Source: Erythrobacter sp. NAP1 (GTDB lineage: Bacteria > Pseudomonadota > Alphaproteobacteria > Sphingomonadales > Sphingomonadaceae). From it: a DNA stretch of 64,000 nt. The DNA is taken from positions 1,682,474-1,746,473 of the forward strand of contig NZ_CH672390.1 of the NCBI RefSeq assembly GCF_000152865.1. Reading direction: 5' to 3'. Both the position numbers and the translations under genes were made by a program. The first letter of the stretch is position 1, and each line of letters opens with the position of its first letter. This document shows, piece by piece, positions 10,854-19,195 of this stretch. Under the pieces are notes generated by a model. The model made no database searches. It had not been told where the DNA came from and worked only from the letters and a program-made list of their open reading frames with translations.

Positions 10854-10982
10854 AAATGTCCTCGTGACTTGAAGAGAGGTTAGCCAAGTCCGGGGGAGGA
10901 GAACGCGGCTGCATATGACGCGGGGCACAGCGTTTTGCAACGCCTTGGACTTAGAGATTTCCGCCGCTAGAGGTGGTTTCCA

Positions 10983-12188
10983 ATGAAACCTCAAAATTCC
11001 GATCAAATCGACGCCCGAATTGACGCAGGGGCAATGCTGGATCAGGTCCGGTCGTGGTGCGAAATCAACACCGGAACCGCAAATGTGGATGGCCTTGCAA
11101 AACAGGCCGAAGTGCTGGCTGAAGCCTTCTCTGCGTTGCCGGGAGAGGTCGAACTGATCGATCCTGCGCCGGTTACTGCGATTGCAGCAGATGGCAGCGA
11201 GTTCGAAAAGGCGCATGGCCAGCATCTCGTGCTGCGCGTGCGTCCGACCGCCAACCGCCGCATCCTTCTGACTGGGCATATGGATACGGTCTTTCCAGCC
11301 GATCATCACTTCCAGAAGCTCACCTGGCTCGAAGAGGGCGTGCTCAATGGTCCCGGTGTCGCTGACATGAAGGGTGGCATTGCGGTGATGCTGCATGCGC
11401 TCAAGGCGTTCGAGGAAACCGCGTCGGCAGGTTCGCTCGGTTATGACGTGTTGCTCAATTCAGATGAGGAAACGGGTTCGCTCGCGAGCGCGGACCTCAT
11501 CGCCAAAATGGCGCGCGGAAAGCTGGCTGCGCTAACCTATGAGCCCGCCGCTCTGCCCGACGGCACACTTGCTCATGCGCGCGGCGGGACGGGGAATTAC
11601 TCGATCACCTTCACCGGCAAGAGCGCGCATGCAGGCAGAAATCCGCATGAGGGGCGCAATGCCATCGTCGCGGCTGCGGACCTGATCCTGAAGCTCAAGG
11701 GGCTTGAGCGCGAGGACATCACGATCAATCCGGCCAAACTCGAGGGCGGAGGGCCGAACAACGTCGTGCCCGATCATGCGGTGCTGCGCTTCAACATTCG
11801 GCCCAAAAGCACCGAGGCCATGGAAGGCTTCGACAAAGATTTGAATGGCTTGCTGAATGTTATTGAGCGCGAGCATGAGATCTCAACGCATCGTCACGGC
11901 GGCGTCACCCGCCCGCCAAAGCCGGTCGATGAGAAAGCGCAAAAGCTGTTCGACCTCGTTCGCGAATGCGGGGCGGAACTTGGCCATGACATAAAGTGGC
12001 AATCAACCGGCGGCGTTTGCGATGGAAACAACATCGCTGCCTGCGGCGTGCCTGTGGTCGACACAATGGGCGTGCGCGGTGGCTCGATCCACTCTGCCGA
12101 CGAATTTCTGATAACCGACAGTCTGGCCGAACGCGCCGCGCTCTCAGCGCGCGTGATCGAACGACTTTCCCAGGGGGCCCTGAATTGA
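10983..12188 (+). CDS. M20 family metallohydrolase in the arginine succinyltransferase operon
   Basis: A 401-residue zinc hydrolase of the M20 peptidase clan (CPG2/ArgE/DapE relatives). Metal ligands are visible: H and D in [10 protein letters not shown] (about residues 97-106), D in VADMKGG (about 127), the catalytic E pair in SDEETGS (about 160), and the late histidine in [10 protein letters not shown] dimerisation-lid segment follows [11 protein letters not shown]. No signal peptide is seen. Its stop overlaps the astA TTG start by one to two bases, so it is translationally coupled to arginine catabolism. The substrate cannot be read from sequence; deacylation of a succinylated intermediate is an inference from context. 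Confidence 0.85.
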   Translation: MKPQNSDQIDARIDAGAMLDQVRSWCEINTGTANVDGLAKQAEVLAEAFSALPGEVELIDPAPVTAIAADGSEFEKAHGQHLVLRVRPTANRRILLTGHMDTVFPADHHFQKLTWLEEGVLNGPGVADMKGGIAVMLHALKAFEETASAGSLGYDVLLNSDEETGSLASADLIAKMARGKLAALTYEPAALPDGTLAHARGGTGNYSITFTGKSAHAGRNPHEGRNAIVAAADLILKLKGLEREDITINPAKLEGGGPNNVVPDHAVLRFNIRPKSTEAMEGFDKDLNGLLNVIEREHEISTHRHGGVTRPPKPVDEKAQKLFDLVRECGAELGHDIKWQSTGGVCDGNNIAACGVPVVDTMGVRGGSIHSADEFLITDSLAERAALSARVIERLSQGALN

Positions 12189-13201
12189 CCTATCGCCTGC
12201 GCGCTGCGCGTACATCGGATCTCGAACATCTTTACGAGATGGCAAAGCTGACCGGCGGCGGGTTCACCAACCTGCCCCCGGATCGCCCCGCCCTCACCGC
12301 CAAGCTTGAGCGCGCCGCTGAGGCCTTTGCCAACACCGACAACGAGCTGGCCGACGAACAGTTCGTCCTGGTGCTTGAAAACCTCTCGACCCGCAAAGTG
12401 GTGGGGACGTGCCAGCTGATGACCAAGGTCGGGCAGCAATGGCCGTTCTACTCCTATCGGCTCAACACGCTGACCCAGTACAGCGCCGAACTTGACCGCA
12501 CGGTGCGCGCTGAACTCCTCAGCCTGGTTACCGACCTTGAGGGATCGAGCGAGGTTGGCGGTCTCTTCCTTCACCCCAACGAACGAGCCGGGGGCCTCGG
12601 CCTGCTTCTCGCACGCAGCCGCTATCTCTTCGTCGCGATGCACCGCAAGCGCTTTGCTGATCGCATCCTCGCAGAGCTTCGCGGGATCATCGACGAACGC
12701 GGCGGCTCGCCTTTCTGGGACGGCGTTGCGGGGCGTTTTTTCGGCATGAGCTTCCAGGAAGCCGACTATTTCAACGCGATCAACGGCAACCAGTTCATCG
12801 CCGACCTGATGCCCAAGCACCCGGTCTATGTCTCGATGCTTTCCGAGGACGCGCGCAGCGTTATCGGTGTCCCTCACCCGACCGGGCGCGCCGCGATGCG
12901 GATGCTCGAGAACGAGAATTTCCACTATGACGGCTATGTGGACATCTTCGACGGCGGGCCGAGCATGGTCGCGCGCACCGACGATGTGACCAGCGTCAAG
13001 AACTCGGTCGAAGCCAAGCTGGTCAGTTGCGACCTTGGCGAAGGCGAGCGCGCGATCCTTGCAACCGGACGGCTTGAGACGTTCCGCGCCTGTTACGGCG
13101 CGCGCCAGCTCGACGGTGAAGGCGGCGTGGCAATCGATGCGGCGGCTGCCGATGCGCTCGACGTGAGCGAAGGCGACACGGTGTGGAGCGTTGCGCGATG
13201 A
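12185..13201 (+). CDS. astA: Arginine N-succinyltransferase
   Basis: AstA transfers succinyl from succinyl-CoA to arginine, the first step of the AST catabolic pathway. The 338-residue protein begins [20 protein letters not shown], the family N-terminus. It contains FTNLPPDR, the GNAT-like LFLHPNERAGGLG, and HPTGRAAMRMLE. The start is TTG 12185, because no ATG or GTG is available at the conserved N-terminus. That codon overlaps the TGA of the M20 gene, with a GGGGG element just upstream. The frame is open further upstream inside the M20 gene, but that part is a shadow. It ends in an ATGA overlap with astB. Confidence 0.95.
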   Translation: MTYRLRAARTSDLEHLYEMAKLTGGGFTNLPPDRPALTAKLERAAEAFANTDNELADEQFVLVLENLSTRKVVGTCQLMTKVGQQWPFYSYRLNTLTQYSAELDRTVRAELLSLVTDLEGSSEVGGLFLHPNERAGGLGLLLARSRYLFVAMHRKRFADRILAELRGIIDERGGSPFWDGVAGRFFGMSFQEADYFNAINGNQFIADLMPKHPVYVSMLSEDARSVIGVPHPTGRAAMRMLENENFHYDGYVDIFDGGPSMVARTDDVTSVKNSVEAKLVSCDLGEGERAILATGRLETFRACYGARQLDGEGGVAIDAAAADALDVSEGDTVWSVAR

Positions 13202-14463
13202 GCCCCAAAGAACTCAATCTGCGCGAAATCAATTTCGACGGGATCGTTGGTCCTTCGCACAATTATGCAGGCCTCAGCCTCGGCAATATCGCCAGCGCGA
13301 GCCACAAGGGCGATCCGTCCTATCCGCGTGCGGCTGCGCTTCAAGGTGTAGGGAAGATGCGCGGCAACCTTGCGCGGCTTGGTGTGCAGGGCTTCCTTTT
13401 GCCGCTGCCTCGCCCCAATGCGCTGCTTGAAAATGTGCTCGCTTATGACGGGACCGAAGCGCCGCAATTGCGCGCCGCGCCGTGGTCGGCGTCCAGCATG
13501 TGGACCGCGAACGCGGCCACCGTATCGCCTGCACCCGATACGAACGACGGCAAGTGCCACCTGACCGTCGCCAACCTCATCACCATGCTCCACCGCGCGC
13601 AGGAGTGGCCTGACACACTGCGCCAGCTCGATATCGCGTTTGGCGATCCCGATCATTTCGTCGTTCACGGCCCCGTTCCCCCCACCTTCGGCGATGAAGG
13701 CGCAGCGAACCACGGGCGTTTTTGCGAGGGCCATGGCAGCGAGGGCGTCGAATTGTTCGTCTACGGCAAGCCCGGAGGCCGTTTCCCCGCGCGACAGCAC
13801 GAGCAGGCCAGCCGCCTTGTCGCGCGCAGCCACGGTCTCGATCCCGCAAAATGCGTCTTCGTCGAGCAGAACCCGGCGGCGATCGAAGCGGGCGCGTTTC
13901 ACAACGACGTCGTCTCGGTCGTCAACGAGCGTGTTCTCTTCACGCACGAGGAAGCATTTGCTGATCAGCAGGGCGCCTATGCCGCGATCCGCGCGGCCTT
14001 TCCTGCTCTCGAGGTGGTCGAAGTGCCATCCAGCGCCGTCAGCCTCAAAGAAGCGATCCGGACATACCTTTTCAACGCACAGCTTCTGACGCTACCCGAT
14101 GGTGGGATGGTGCTGATCGTGCCCGAGGAATGCCGCGAGAGCGCCAGCGTCTGGTCCTATTGCGAGCAGATGATGGCCTCAAACGGCCCGATCCGCGAAG
14201 TAATCCCGGTCGATGTGCGCCAGTCGATGGCCAATGGTGGCGGCCCCGCCTGTCTGCGGCTTCGCGTGGTGTGCGATCCGGCGGCGGTCGATCCGCGTTT
14301 CATGCTGGACGAGGCTAAGGCGGACCTGCTCGAAAAGGTCATCTCCGAGACGTGGCCCGAGCAGATTGATCCGGCCGATCTGGGGAGCGATACGTTAACC
14401 TCGCAGGTGGTCGCCGCTCGCGAAGCACTGCTCACCGCGCTCGACCTCGGTGAGCTCAAGTAA
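13198..14463 (+). CDS. astB: N-succinylarginine dihydrolase
   Basis: AstB hydrolyses N2-succinylarginine to succinylornithine, CO2 and ammonia, the second AST step. At 421 residues it has the expected length. Visible family segments are NFDGIVGPSHNYAGLSLGN at the N-terminus, FGDEGAANHGRFC with the conserved acidic and histidine residues, and GGGPACLRLR carrying the catalytic cysteine in the C-terminal quarter. The fold is an amidinotransferase propeller. ATG 13198 overlaps the astA stop (ATGA). AstC, AstD and AstE do not follow; the operon ends here within this window. Confidence 0.95.
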   Translation: MSPKELNLREINFDGIVGPSHNYAGLSLGNIASASHKGDPSYPRAAALQGVGKMRGNLARLGVQGFLLPLPRPNALLENVLAYDGTEAPQLRAAPWSASSMWTANAATVSPAPDTNDGKCHLTVANLITMLHRAQEWPDTLRQLDIAFGDPDHFVVHGPVPPTFGDEGAANHGRFCEGHGSEGVELFVYGKPGGRFPARQHEQASRLVARSHGLDPAKCVFVEQNPAAIEAGAFHNDVVSVVNERVLFTHEEAFADQQGAYAAIRAAFPALEVVEVPSSAVSLKEAIRTYLFNAQLLTLPDGGMVLIVPEECRESASVWSYCEQMMASNGPIREVIPVDVRQSMANGGGPACLRLRVVCDPAAVDPRFMLDEAKADLLEKVISETWPEQIDPADLGSDTLTSQVVAAREALLTALDLGELK

Positions 14464-14593
14464 TCAACGTTAACGCGTTTGCGCGCCCGCGTCGGATGCG
14501 CTTACACTCCTGATCACGTTAACCAATGACACGCGCCCGGTTTGGAACTTGGCACGCGGTTTGCTGGTTATCGGATTAACGATTGGAGATGTG

Positions 14594-14875
14594 ATGCTGC
14601 GCAAAATCGGAAGGCTGTTCGTGATCAAGAATCGCTTCGAAGCGTTCGTGATCATCTACGCCTTGGCGCTTGGCGCAACCGCGCGCGGCTCGGCCTATCT
14701 CGATCAATATCCCAGCTACTGGGGCGAAGCGCTTTTCCTTGCCGCCTGCACGGCAGTCTTGCTTGCCGGCGCGGCCATTCTGGATTCGGTGAGAGCGAAG
14801 AAGGAGTTGGCGGAACTGAAGGCGCAAATCGAGGCCGAAAAGGCATCGCCAGAGCAATCAGCCTCCACACAATAG
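14594..14875 (+). CDS. Small two-helix membrane protein, function unknown
   Basis: A 93-residue protein with two likely membrane helices: AFVIIYALALGATARGS (about residues 17-33) and ALFLAACTAVLLAGAAIL (about 44-61). A charged helical tail (RAKKELAELKAQIEAEK) could form a coiled coil. A basic N-terminus (MLRKIGRLFVIKNRFE) fits a cytoplasmic face. ATG 14594 has GGAG about 6 bases upstream; an earlier in-frame start is not needed. It stands alone after astB, in a region with several GTTAA motifs. I do not recognise a named family. Confidence 0.7.
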   Translation: MLRKIGRLFVIKNRFEAFVIIYALALGATARGSAYLDQYPSYWGEALFLAACTAVLLAGAAILDSVRAKKELAELKAQIEAEKASPEQSASTQ

Positions 14876-14881
14876 CGCGCG

Positions 14882-15610
14882 TTACTTCGCCGGATCGAAG
14901 ACCGGCTCACCCTCATCATCATAGCGCGGCAGCAGCACGACATCGTCAGGATTGTCGACTACCAGCGTCACCTGCTTGCGGCGGAAATCGCGGCGCGCTC
15001 CGATAAACACTGCTTCGAGTTCAGGCTGGCCGCGCACGACGACGCGGCGATTGCGGAAATAGGTGCGCAGCGTCGTGAGCGAAGGTTCGACGAGTTCCTT
15101 CTCGCGCGTGCCTTCCACCACGATGCCTTCGCCCTCCTCGCGCCGGATTTCACCCTGCACCAGCGGAGTGGCGACGTTGAGGATGTCGGAGAAGGTCTGC
15201 TGATCCAGCTGGACGATGATGAGGTTGGGATTGGTCCCCCCGCGCCGCGCGCTGGGAAGACCGCCGATGCCGTTGCGGCTCGACGTATTGATGCCAGCCG
15301 ACCCAAGGATCGCCAGCTCCTCGAGCGGCGAATATTGCAGGTCCATGCTGAGCAGCTCGAACTTCTCGCCATTCAGCCGAACCGCGGCGACATCCATGAT
15401 GAGCGCCATGTCGGCATCCTCGCCCGAATCCCGCTTGCGGGCGGCAAGCTGGAACTGGCGCGGCTGCATGCACTCAGCCGAACACACATCGCGCAGGCGC
15501 GAGAGATATTCCTGATAGGTTTCGGCAATGGCTGGGGAAGGCGTTGCTAGCGCTATCAAAGCGGCAATACCGAGGGCCGGCAGTCCGATCTTGGCAAACA
15601 CATTCTTCAC
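14882..15610 (-). CDS. Exported protein of unknown function
   Basis: A 242-residue protein with a clear Sec signal peptide (MKNVFAKIGLPALGIAALIAL...SPAIAE, cleavage about residue 29). A short segment with two cysteines follows (VCSAECMQ, about 37-44), then a mixed alpha/beta body without a motif I recognise. The C-terminal half (TLRTYFRNRRVVVRGQ, then FIGARRDFRRKQVTLVVDN) is basic. It starts about 30 bases after the end of the tmRNA gene on the same strand, and its last codons are 6 bases from the end of the convergent small membrane protein. Probably periplasmic. Confidence 0.65.
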   Translation of the reverse strand: MKNVFAKIGLPALGIAALIALATPSPAIAETYQEYLSRLRDVCSAECMQPRQFQLAARKRDSGEDADMALIMDVAAVRLNGEKFELLSMDLQYSPLEELAILGSAGINTSSRNGIGGLPSARRGGTNPNLIIVQLDQQTFSDILNVATPLVQGEIRREEGEGIVVEGTREKELVEPSLTTLRTYFRNRRVVVRGQPELEAVFIGARRDFRRKQVTLVVDNPDDVVLLPRYDDEGEPVFDPAK

Positions 15611-15637
15611 GGCAGCGACCCTTCCAAAAATGTGAGT

Positions 15638-15663
15638 GGGGGTTTCTGTTGCTAGCTACCCCC
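15638..15663 (-). terminator. Hairpin at the 3' end of the tmRNA gene
   Basis: A five-pair GGGGG/CCCCC stem with a 16-base loop is followed on the minus strand, after 7 bases, by a run of five T (complement of 15626-15630). It sits where the coding piece of tmRNA should end. It may be a transcription terminator or a 3' structure trimmed during processing. The long gap before the T-run lowers confidence. Confidence 0.4.
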
Positions 15664-15978
15664 GGAGCCCCGGAATCCGCTTCTGTTGCCCGGTGGGTCC
15701 AACCGCGCTTTAGCTTTGTAAATTCAGACCGTTAGGCCTTAAAATTACGCTGCAACTGCGAGTGCTTCGTTATCGTTGGCACTTATGAGAATGAGCCTAT
15801 TACGGGTTACTCAGCCCGAGCAAAAACTACGCTTTTCAGCCCACGTCGATCCTAGTTCGGCCCCGTCAGAAATCCCGTAAAACCGGGGTTTATGGTGGAG
15901 CCGCCGGGTACTGCCCCCGGGTCCGTTGTGCCTATTGCACGCAGCAATTTATCGCCATAGTCCGCCGAAGCGAACACC
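15640..15978 (-). ncRNA. ssrA: Transfer-messenger RNA, circularly permuted two-piece form
   Basis: Reading the minus strand, the acceptor half comes first and ends in GGCTCCACCA (CCA at 15893-15895). Its T-arm has a CCGGG/CCCGG stem around a 7-base loop. After a 28-base spacer the coding half starts with GGGGCCGAACTAGGATCGAC at 15864. GGGGCC pairs with GGCTCC and gives the G3-U pair that alanyl-tRNA synthetase needs. The tag frame (15780 down to 15745) encodes ANDNEALAVAA and a TAA stop, a typical alphaproteobacterial degradation tag. This order is the known permuted arrangement, in which the spacer is processed out. Outer ends are approximate. Confidence 0.93.
15748..15780 (-). other. tmRNA proteolysis-tag reading frame
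   Basis: Eleven codons starting at the GCC resume codon encode ANDNEALAVAA, followed by TAA at 15745-15747. The C-terminal AVAA/VAA ending is the kind recognised by ClpXP on trans-translated proteins. Confidence 0.9.
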
Positions 15979-16002
15979 ATTGATATAGGCGTCGCGCGGG
16001 CA

Positions 16003-16036
16003 AAAGAAAAGGGGCAGACCACCTAAGGCCTGCCCC
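16003..16036 (-). terminator. Rho-independent terminator after the acidic lipoprotein gene
   Basis: On the minus strand GGGGCAG and CTGCCCC (complement of 16030-16036 and 16011-16017) form a seven-pair stem with a 12-base loop, followed immediately by TTTTCTTTT. It lies 45 bases after the lipoprotein stop and just before the tmRNA gene, insulating the two. Confidence 0.85.
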
Positions 16037-16080
16037 ATTTCGTTAACGTTTCGAACGCCCTTGCGGCGTTGCAGTCTGCG

Positions 16081-16296
16081 TTAGCCGATGGTGTCGACTT
16101 CGTCTGCCGCTTCGTCGATGGCGTCTGCCTTGTCTTCCATCATGTCTTCGCCAGCTTCGGTCGGCATGTCTTCAGCCATGTCGTCAACCGCGTCAGCCTG
16201 GTCTTCCATCATGTCCGACTGTTCTTCGTTCGGAGCTTCGGCGCAGGCGCCAAGAGCAAAAGTGGCCGCAGCGGCTGCAAAAATGAGAGTACGCAT
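16081..16296 (-). CDS. Small acidic lipoprotein with an internal repeat
   Basis: A 71-residue protein. A lipoprotein signal with lipobox ALGAC puts the acylated cysteine at residue 18. The mature part is extremely acidic and contains a 14-residue unit twice: DMMEDQADAVDDMA at 28-41 and DMMEDKADAIDEAA at 51-64, a period of 23. ATG 16296 has AAGGAA at the correct distance; an upstream in-frame start at 16317 would spoil the signal peptide. It is monocistronic, with its own terminator. Similar short Asp/Glu-rich lipoproteins exist in relatives, but I know of no function. Confidence 0.75.
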   Translation of the reverse strand: MRTLIFAAAAATFALGACAEAPNEEQSDMMEDQADAVDDMAEDMPTEAGEDMMEDKADAIDEAADEVDTIG

Positions 16297-16406
16297 CGTC
16301 AATTCCTTCAAAAACAAATCGCCAGGACCGCGCTTTTTCCAGCGCGTTCAAGGGGATCAATCCTCAAAGGACGCCGATGGTTCCATAATTTCGGCGAAAA
16401 TGTGGC

Positions 16407-16847
16407 CTATTTTTTCAGGCTGTCGCGAATTTCGGTGAGCAGCTCGATCTCGGTCGGACCTGCGGGCTCTTCTGGAGCCGCTTCCTCTTCCTTCTTCTCC
16501 ATCTGCTCCATCACTCTCAATGTGTAGCGAACCAGCAGGAAGATAATGAAAGCGAGGATCACGAAGTTGATCACCGCCGTGATAAACGCGCCGTAACCGA
16601 TCATCGCCGCGCCCGCTTCTTTGAGCGCTGCATAATCGTCCATCGCGCCTTCATAGCCCGCCGGTACATCGAGCAAGATGAAGTAGCGCGAGAAATCAGC
16701 GCCGCCGAAAATCGCGCCGACAACCGGCATGATGACCTCGTCGGTCAACGACTTGACGATGGTTGCGAAAGCGCCGCCGATAATGACAGCAACAGCCAAT
16801 TGCATGACGTTGCCCTTGGCGATGAATTCCTTGAAGTCTGACAGCAT
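16407..16847 (-). CDS. mscL: Large-conductance mechanosensitive channel
   Basis: A 146-residue protein starting MLSDFKEFIAKGNVMQLAVA, the MscL amphipathic N-terminal helix running into TM1. TM2 follows at FITAVINFVILAFIIFLLVRY (about residues 83-103), then a charged cytoplasmic helical bundle (EKKEEEAAPEEP ... EIRDSLKK). MscL opens under membrane tension to release osmolytes on hypo-osmotic shock. The start at 16847 matches the family; the frame's earlier ATG at 16916 adds unrelated residues. The gene is separate from the lemA unit, which is transcribed divergently. Confidence 0.97.
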   Translation of the reverse strand: MLSDFKEFIAKGNVMQLAVAVIIGGAFATIVKSLTDEVIMPVVGAIFGGADFSRYFILLDVPAGYEGAMDDYAALKEAGAAMIGYGAFITAVINFVILAFIIFLLVRYTLRVMEQMEKKEEEAAPEEPAGPTEIELLTEIRDSLKK

Positions 16848-17027
16848 CCCTGATCCCCTCAAAAGTGCGGTTCGAAAATCGGTTGTTGCAAGATGGATCG
16901 ACTTTGCCAAGCGCACGGCCCAAGCTGTACCCGGCTTGAAAGCGGGCCGAGGTGCGCTATATGACTAACACAGGACATGTCGCGCCAACTCATCCCCATC
17001 CCCGGCGCGAACCTAGGAGGGACACAG

Positions 17028-17630
17028 ATGAAATTTGCACACTTTGGGCGCGCCTTCGTGGTGGCCGCCGTTTCGTTGACGCTGGCCGCTTGCGGGATCA
17101 ACTCGGTCCCCGCTGCCGAGGAAGAGGCAAAGGCCAAGTGGGCCGATGTCGAAGCCCAGTTCCAGCGCCGCGCCAACCTCATCCCCAACCTTGCCGAGAT
17201 CGTTCAGGGTGCAGCCGAGAACGAGCGCGCGATCCTGACCGAAGTGACCGAAGCGCGCGCGCGGGCCACCAGCGTCAACATCTCCGCCGACAACCTTGGC
17301 GATGCCGAGGCGATGCAGGAATACGCCGCAGCGCAGGGCCAGATCAGCCAGGGCATCGGACGCCTGCTGGCAAGTTTCGAAGCCTATCCGAACATCCAGT
17401 CGAACCAGAACTATCTCGCGTTCCAGAGTCAGTTCGAAGGCACCGAAAACCGGATCGCGGTTGCCATTCGCGACTATAACGAGGCGGTTCGTCAGTATAA
17501 CACCACGATCCGCACCTTCCCCGACACGATCGGCGCGAACATCATCCACGGCGCAGAGCCGCTTGAGCCCTACACTTCGGTCACCGAAGGCGCAGAGGTT
17601 GCACCGCAACTCGACATGACGTCGAATTGA
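17028..17630 (+). CDS. LemA family lipoprotein
   Basis: A 200-residue LemA-type protein. A lipobox-like LTLAAC ends the N-terminal hydrophobic segment (MKFAHFGRAFVVAAVSL). The body is a long helical domain starting KWADVEAQFQRRANLIPNLA, with the family's LIPNL...V pattern and RTFPDTIGA near the C-terminus. ATG 17028 is preceded by AGGAGGGACACAG, a near-perfect ribosome site. It heads lemA-TPM-TPM, a widespread gene group whose function remains poorly defined; a role in envelope maintenance is suspected. Confidence 0.9.
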   Translation: MKFAHFGRAFVVAAVSLTLAACGINSVPAAEEEAKAKWADVEAQFQRRANLIPNLAEIVQGAAENERAILTEVTEARARATSVNISADNLGDAEAMQEYAAAQGQISQGIGRLLASFEAYPNIQSNQNYLAFQSQFEGTENRIAVAIRDYNEAVRQYNTTIRTFPDTIGANIIHGAEPLEPYTSVTEGAEVAPQLDMTSN

Positions 17631-17644
17631 TCGGGGGTAGCCCG

Positions 17645-18505
17645 ATGGGCGTTGTTCGCCAGATCCTGCTGATCCTTGCAGGCGTGGGGGCGCTGATTGC
17701 GTCCCCCGCCCTTGCGCAGCCTGAGTTTCCCGCGCTGACGGGCCGCGTGGTCGACAATGCCGACCTGCTCTCGCCTGCGCAGGAAGCGGACCTCACCGCC
17801 AAGCTCGAAGCGCTGGAGACGCAGTCGCAGCGCCAGCTGGTGGTCGCGACGGTTCCTGACCTTCAGGGCTATGACATTTCCGATTACGGCTATCAGCTGG
17901 GCCGCGAATGGGGCCTTGGCGATGCGGAGCGCAATGACGGCGCATTGCTGCTGGTGGCGCCTAATGAGCGCAAGGTCCGGATCGAGGTCGGCTACGGCCT
18001 TGAAGGCTACCTTACAGACGCGCTTTCGGCGCTGATCATCCAGAACCAGATCCTGCCGCGTTTCCGCGATGGCGATATGCCGGGCGGGATCGTTGCAGGC
18101 ACCGACGCTATCGTAGCGCAACTGCAGCTGCCGCCCGAGGAGGCCGCGCGCATTGCGCAGGAGGCGGGAGAGGCCCGCAAGAGCGATGGCGGCTTCCCAA
18201 TCGGCGCGCTGATCTGGATGGGTTTCCTCTTTTTCTTCTTCATCCTTCCCATCATCCGCGGCTCGCGCAGGCGGCGCAAATATCGCTCGAAGGGCAAGGG
18301 CCCCTGGGGCAAGCGCCGCGATGATGACGACGACGATGGCTTCGGCGATGCTGTCGGCAATATCATCCTGTGGGAGATCGGCAGCGCGATTGCACGCGGC
18401 GCCATGTCCGGCGGCGGCGGTGGAGGCGGCGGCTGGAGCGGCGGCGGAGGCTTCTCCGGCGGTGGCGGCTCATTCGGAGGCGGCGGCGCCTCGGGAGGCT
18501 GGTGA
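17645..18505 (+). CDS. TPM domain membrane protein with glycine-rich tail
   Basis: A 286-residue protein. A signal peptide (ILLILAGVGALIASPALAQ) precedes a TPM domain (GRVVDNADLLSPAQEADL, then DGALLLVAPNERKVRIEVG and IEVGYGLEGYLTDA). One membrane helix (GALIWMGFLFFFFILPII, about residues 180-197) and a basic stretch follow, then an Asp-rich run and a C-terminal tail built almost entirely of Gly, Ser and Trp. This is the YgcG-type architecture usually paired with LemA. TTG 17627 is a possible earlier start, but ATG 17645 behind GGGGGT is preferred. It lies 14 bases after lemA and 3 bases before the second TPM gene. Confidence 0.88.
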   Translation: MGVVRQILLILAGVGALIASPALAQPEFPALTGRVVDNADLLSPAQEADLTAKLEALETQSQRQLVVATVPDLQGYDISDYGYQLGREWGLGDAERNDGALLLVAPNERKVRIEVGYGLEGYLTDALSALIIQNQILPRFRDGDMPGGIVAGTDAIVAQLQLPPEEAARIAQEAGEARKSDGGFPIGALIWMGFLFFFFILPIIRGSRRRRKYRSKGKGPWGKRRDDDDDDGFGDAVGNIILWEIGSAIARGAMSGGGGGGGGWSGGGGFSGGGGSFGGGGASGGW

Positions 18506-18508
18506 ACC

Positions 18509-19183
18509 ATGGCATATTTGAACGACGCAGAACGCAAGCAAATCTCCGACGCGGTAGGGGCCGCAGAGCTCACCACGGCTGGTGAAATCGTCACCGTGCT
18601 CGCCGATCGCAGCGACGGGTACAGCGACGTCGCGCTTTGGTGGGCAGTGGGCGCAAGCTTTACCGCGATGAGCCTGTTCGCCGCCCTCCCCACCCCGTTC
18701 CTCGACCTCTACGACGCGCTTATCGGCGGCTGGAGCCATGAGTGGACGACGGGCGAACTTGCCAGCATGACCATCGCGCTTGGCCTGATCACCTTCATCG
18801 CGGTGCTCGCTATCCAGCAGTGGCAGGCGCTCAAATTCTGGCTGATCCCAAACCCGGTCAAGACCGCGCGCTGTCATGCGCAGGCGATCAAGCACTTCAA
18901 GGTCGGCGCGGAACGCCGCACCCACGGACGCACCGGCGTTCTCATCTACCTGTCGATGAGCGAACACCGAGCGGAAATCGTGGCCGACGATTCCATCGCC
19001 GAACTCGTCGATGCCGAGGTCTGGGGCGAAGCGATGGGCGACATGCTGAGCCACATCAAGCGCGGGTACATCGCCGATGGCATGGCCGCTGGCGTGCGCG
19101 ATGTGGGCTTTGTTCTCTCTCAGCACTTCCCGCGCGGGGAAGACGATGAAAACGAGCTTCCCGACAGGCTGATCGAAGTCTAA
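18509..19183 (+). CDS. Second TPM domain membrane protein
   Basis: A 224-residue protein with two hydrophobic helices near residues 46-66 (ALWWAVGASFTAMSLFAAL) and 86-105 (MTIALGLITFIAVLAIQQW). The C-terminal half, RTHGRTGVLIYLSMSEHRAE and following, matches the TPM domain found in shorter COG3762-like proteins. It lacks a signal peptide and glycine tail, so it differs from the upstream copy in layout. It begins 3 bases after that gene and is therefore co-transcribed. The stop is followed closely by the NUDIX gene. Confidence 0.85.
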   Translation: MAYLNDAERKQISDAVGAAELTTAGEIVTVLADRSDGYSDVALWWAVGASFTAMSLFAALPTPFLDLYDALIGGWSHEWTTGELASMTIALGLITFIAVLAIQQWQALKFWLIPNPVKTARCHAQAIKHFKVGAERRTHGRTGVLIYLSMSEHRAEIVADDSIAELVDAEVWGEAMGDMLSHIKRGYIADGMAAGVRDVGFVLSQHFPRGEDDENELPDRLIEV

Positions 19184-19195
19184 GCCTTCTCGGCA

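Noticed and set aside
10854..11396. N-terminal extension of malate synthase G
   Set aside because: The frame is open, but it covers the M20 gene on the other strand and the family N-terminus begins at 10853.
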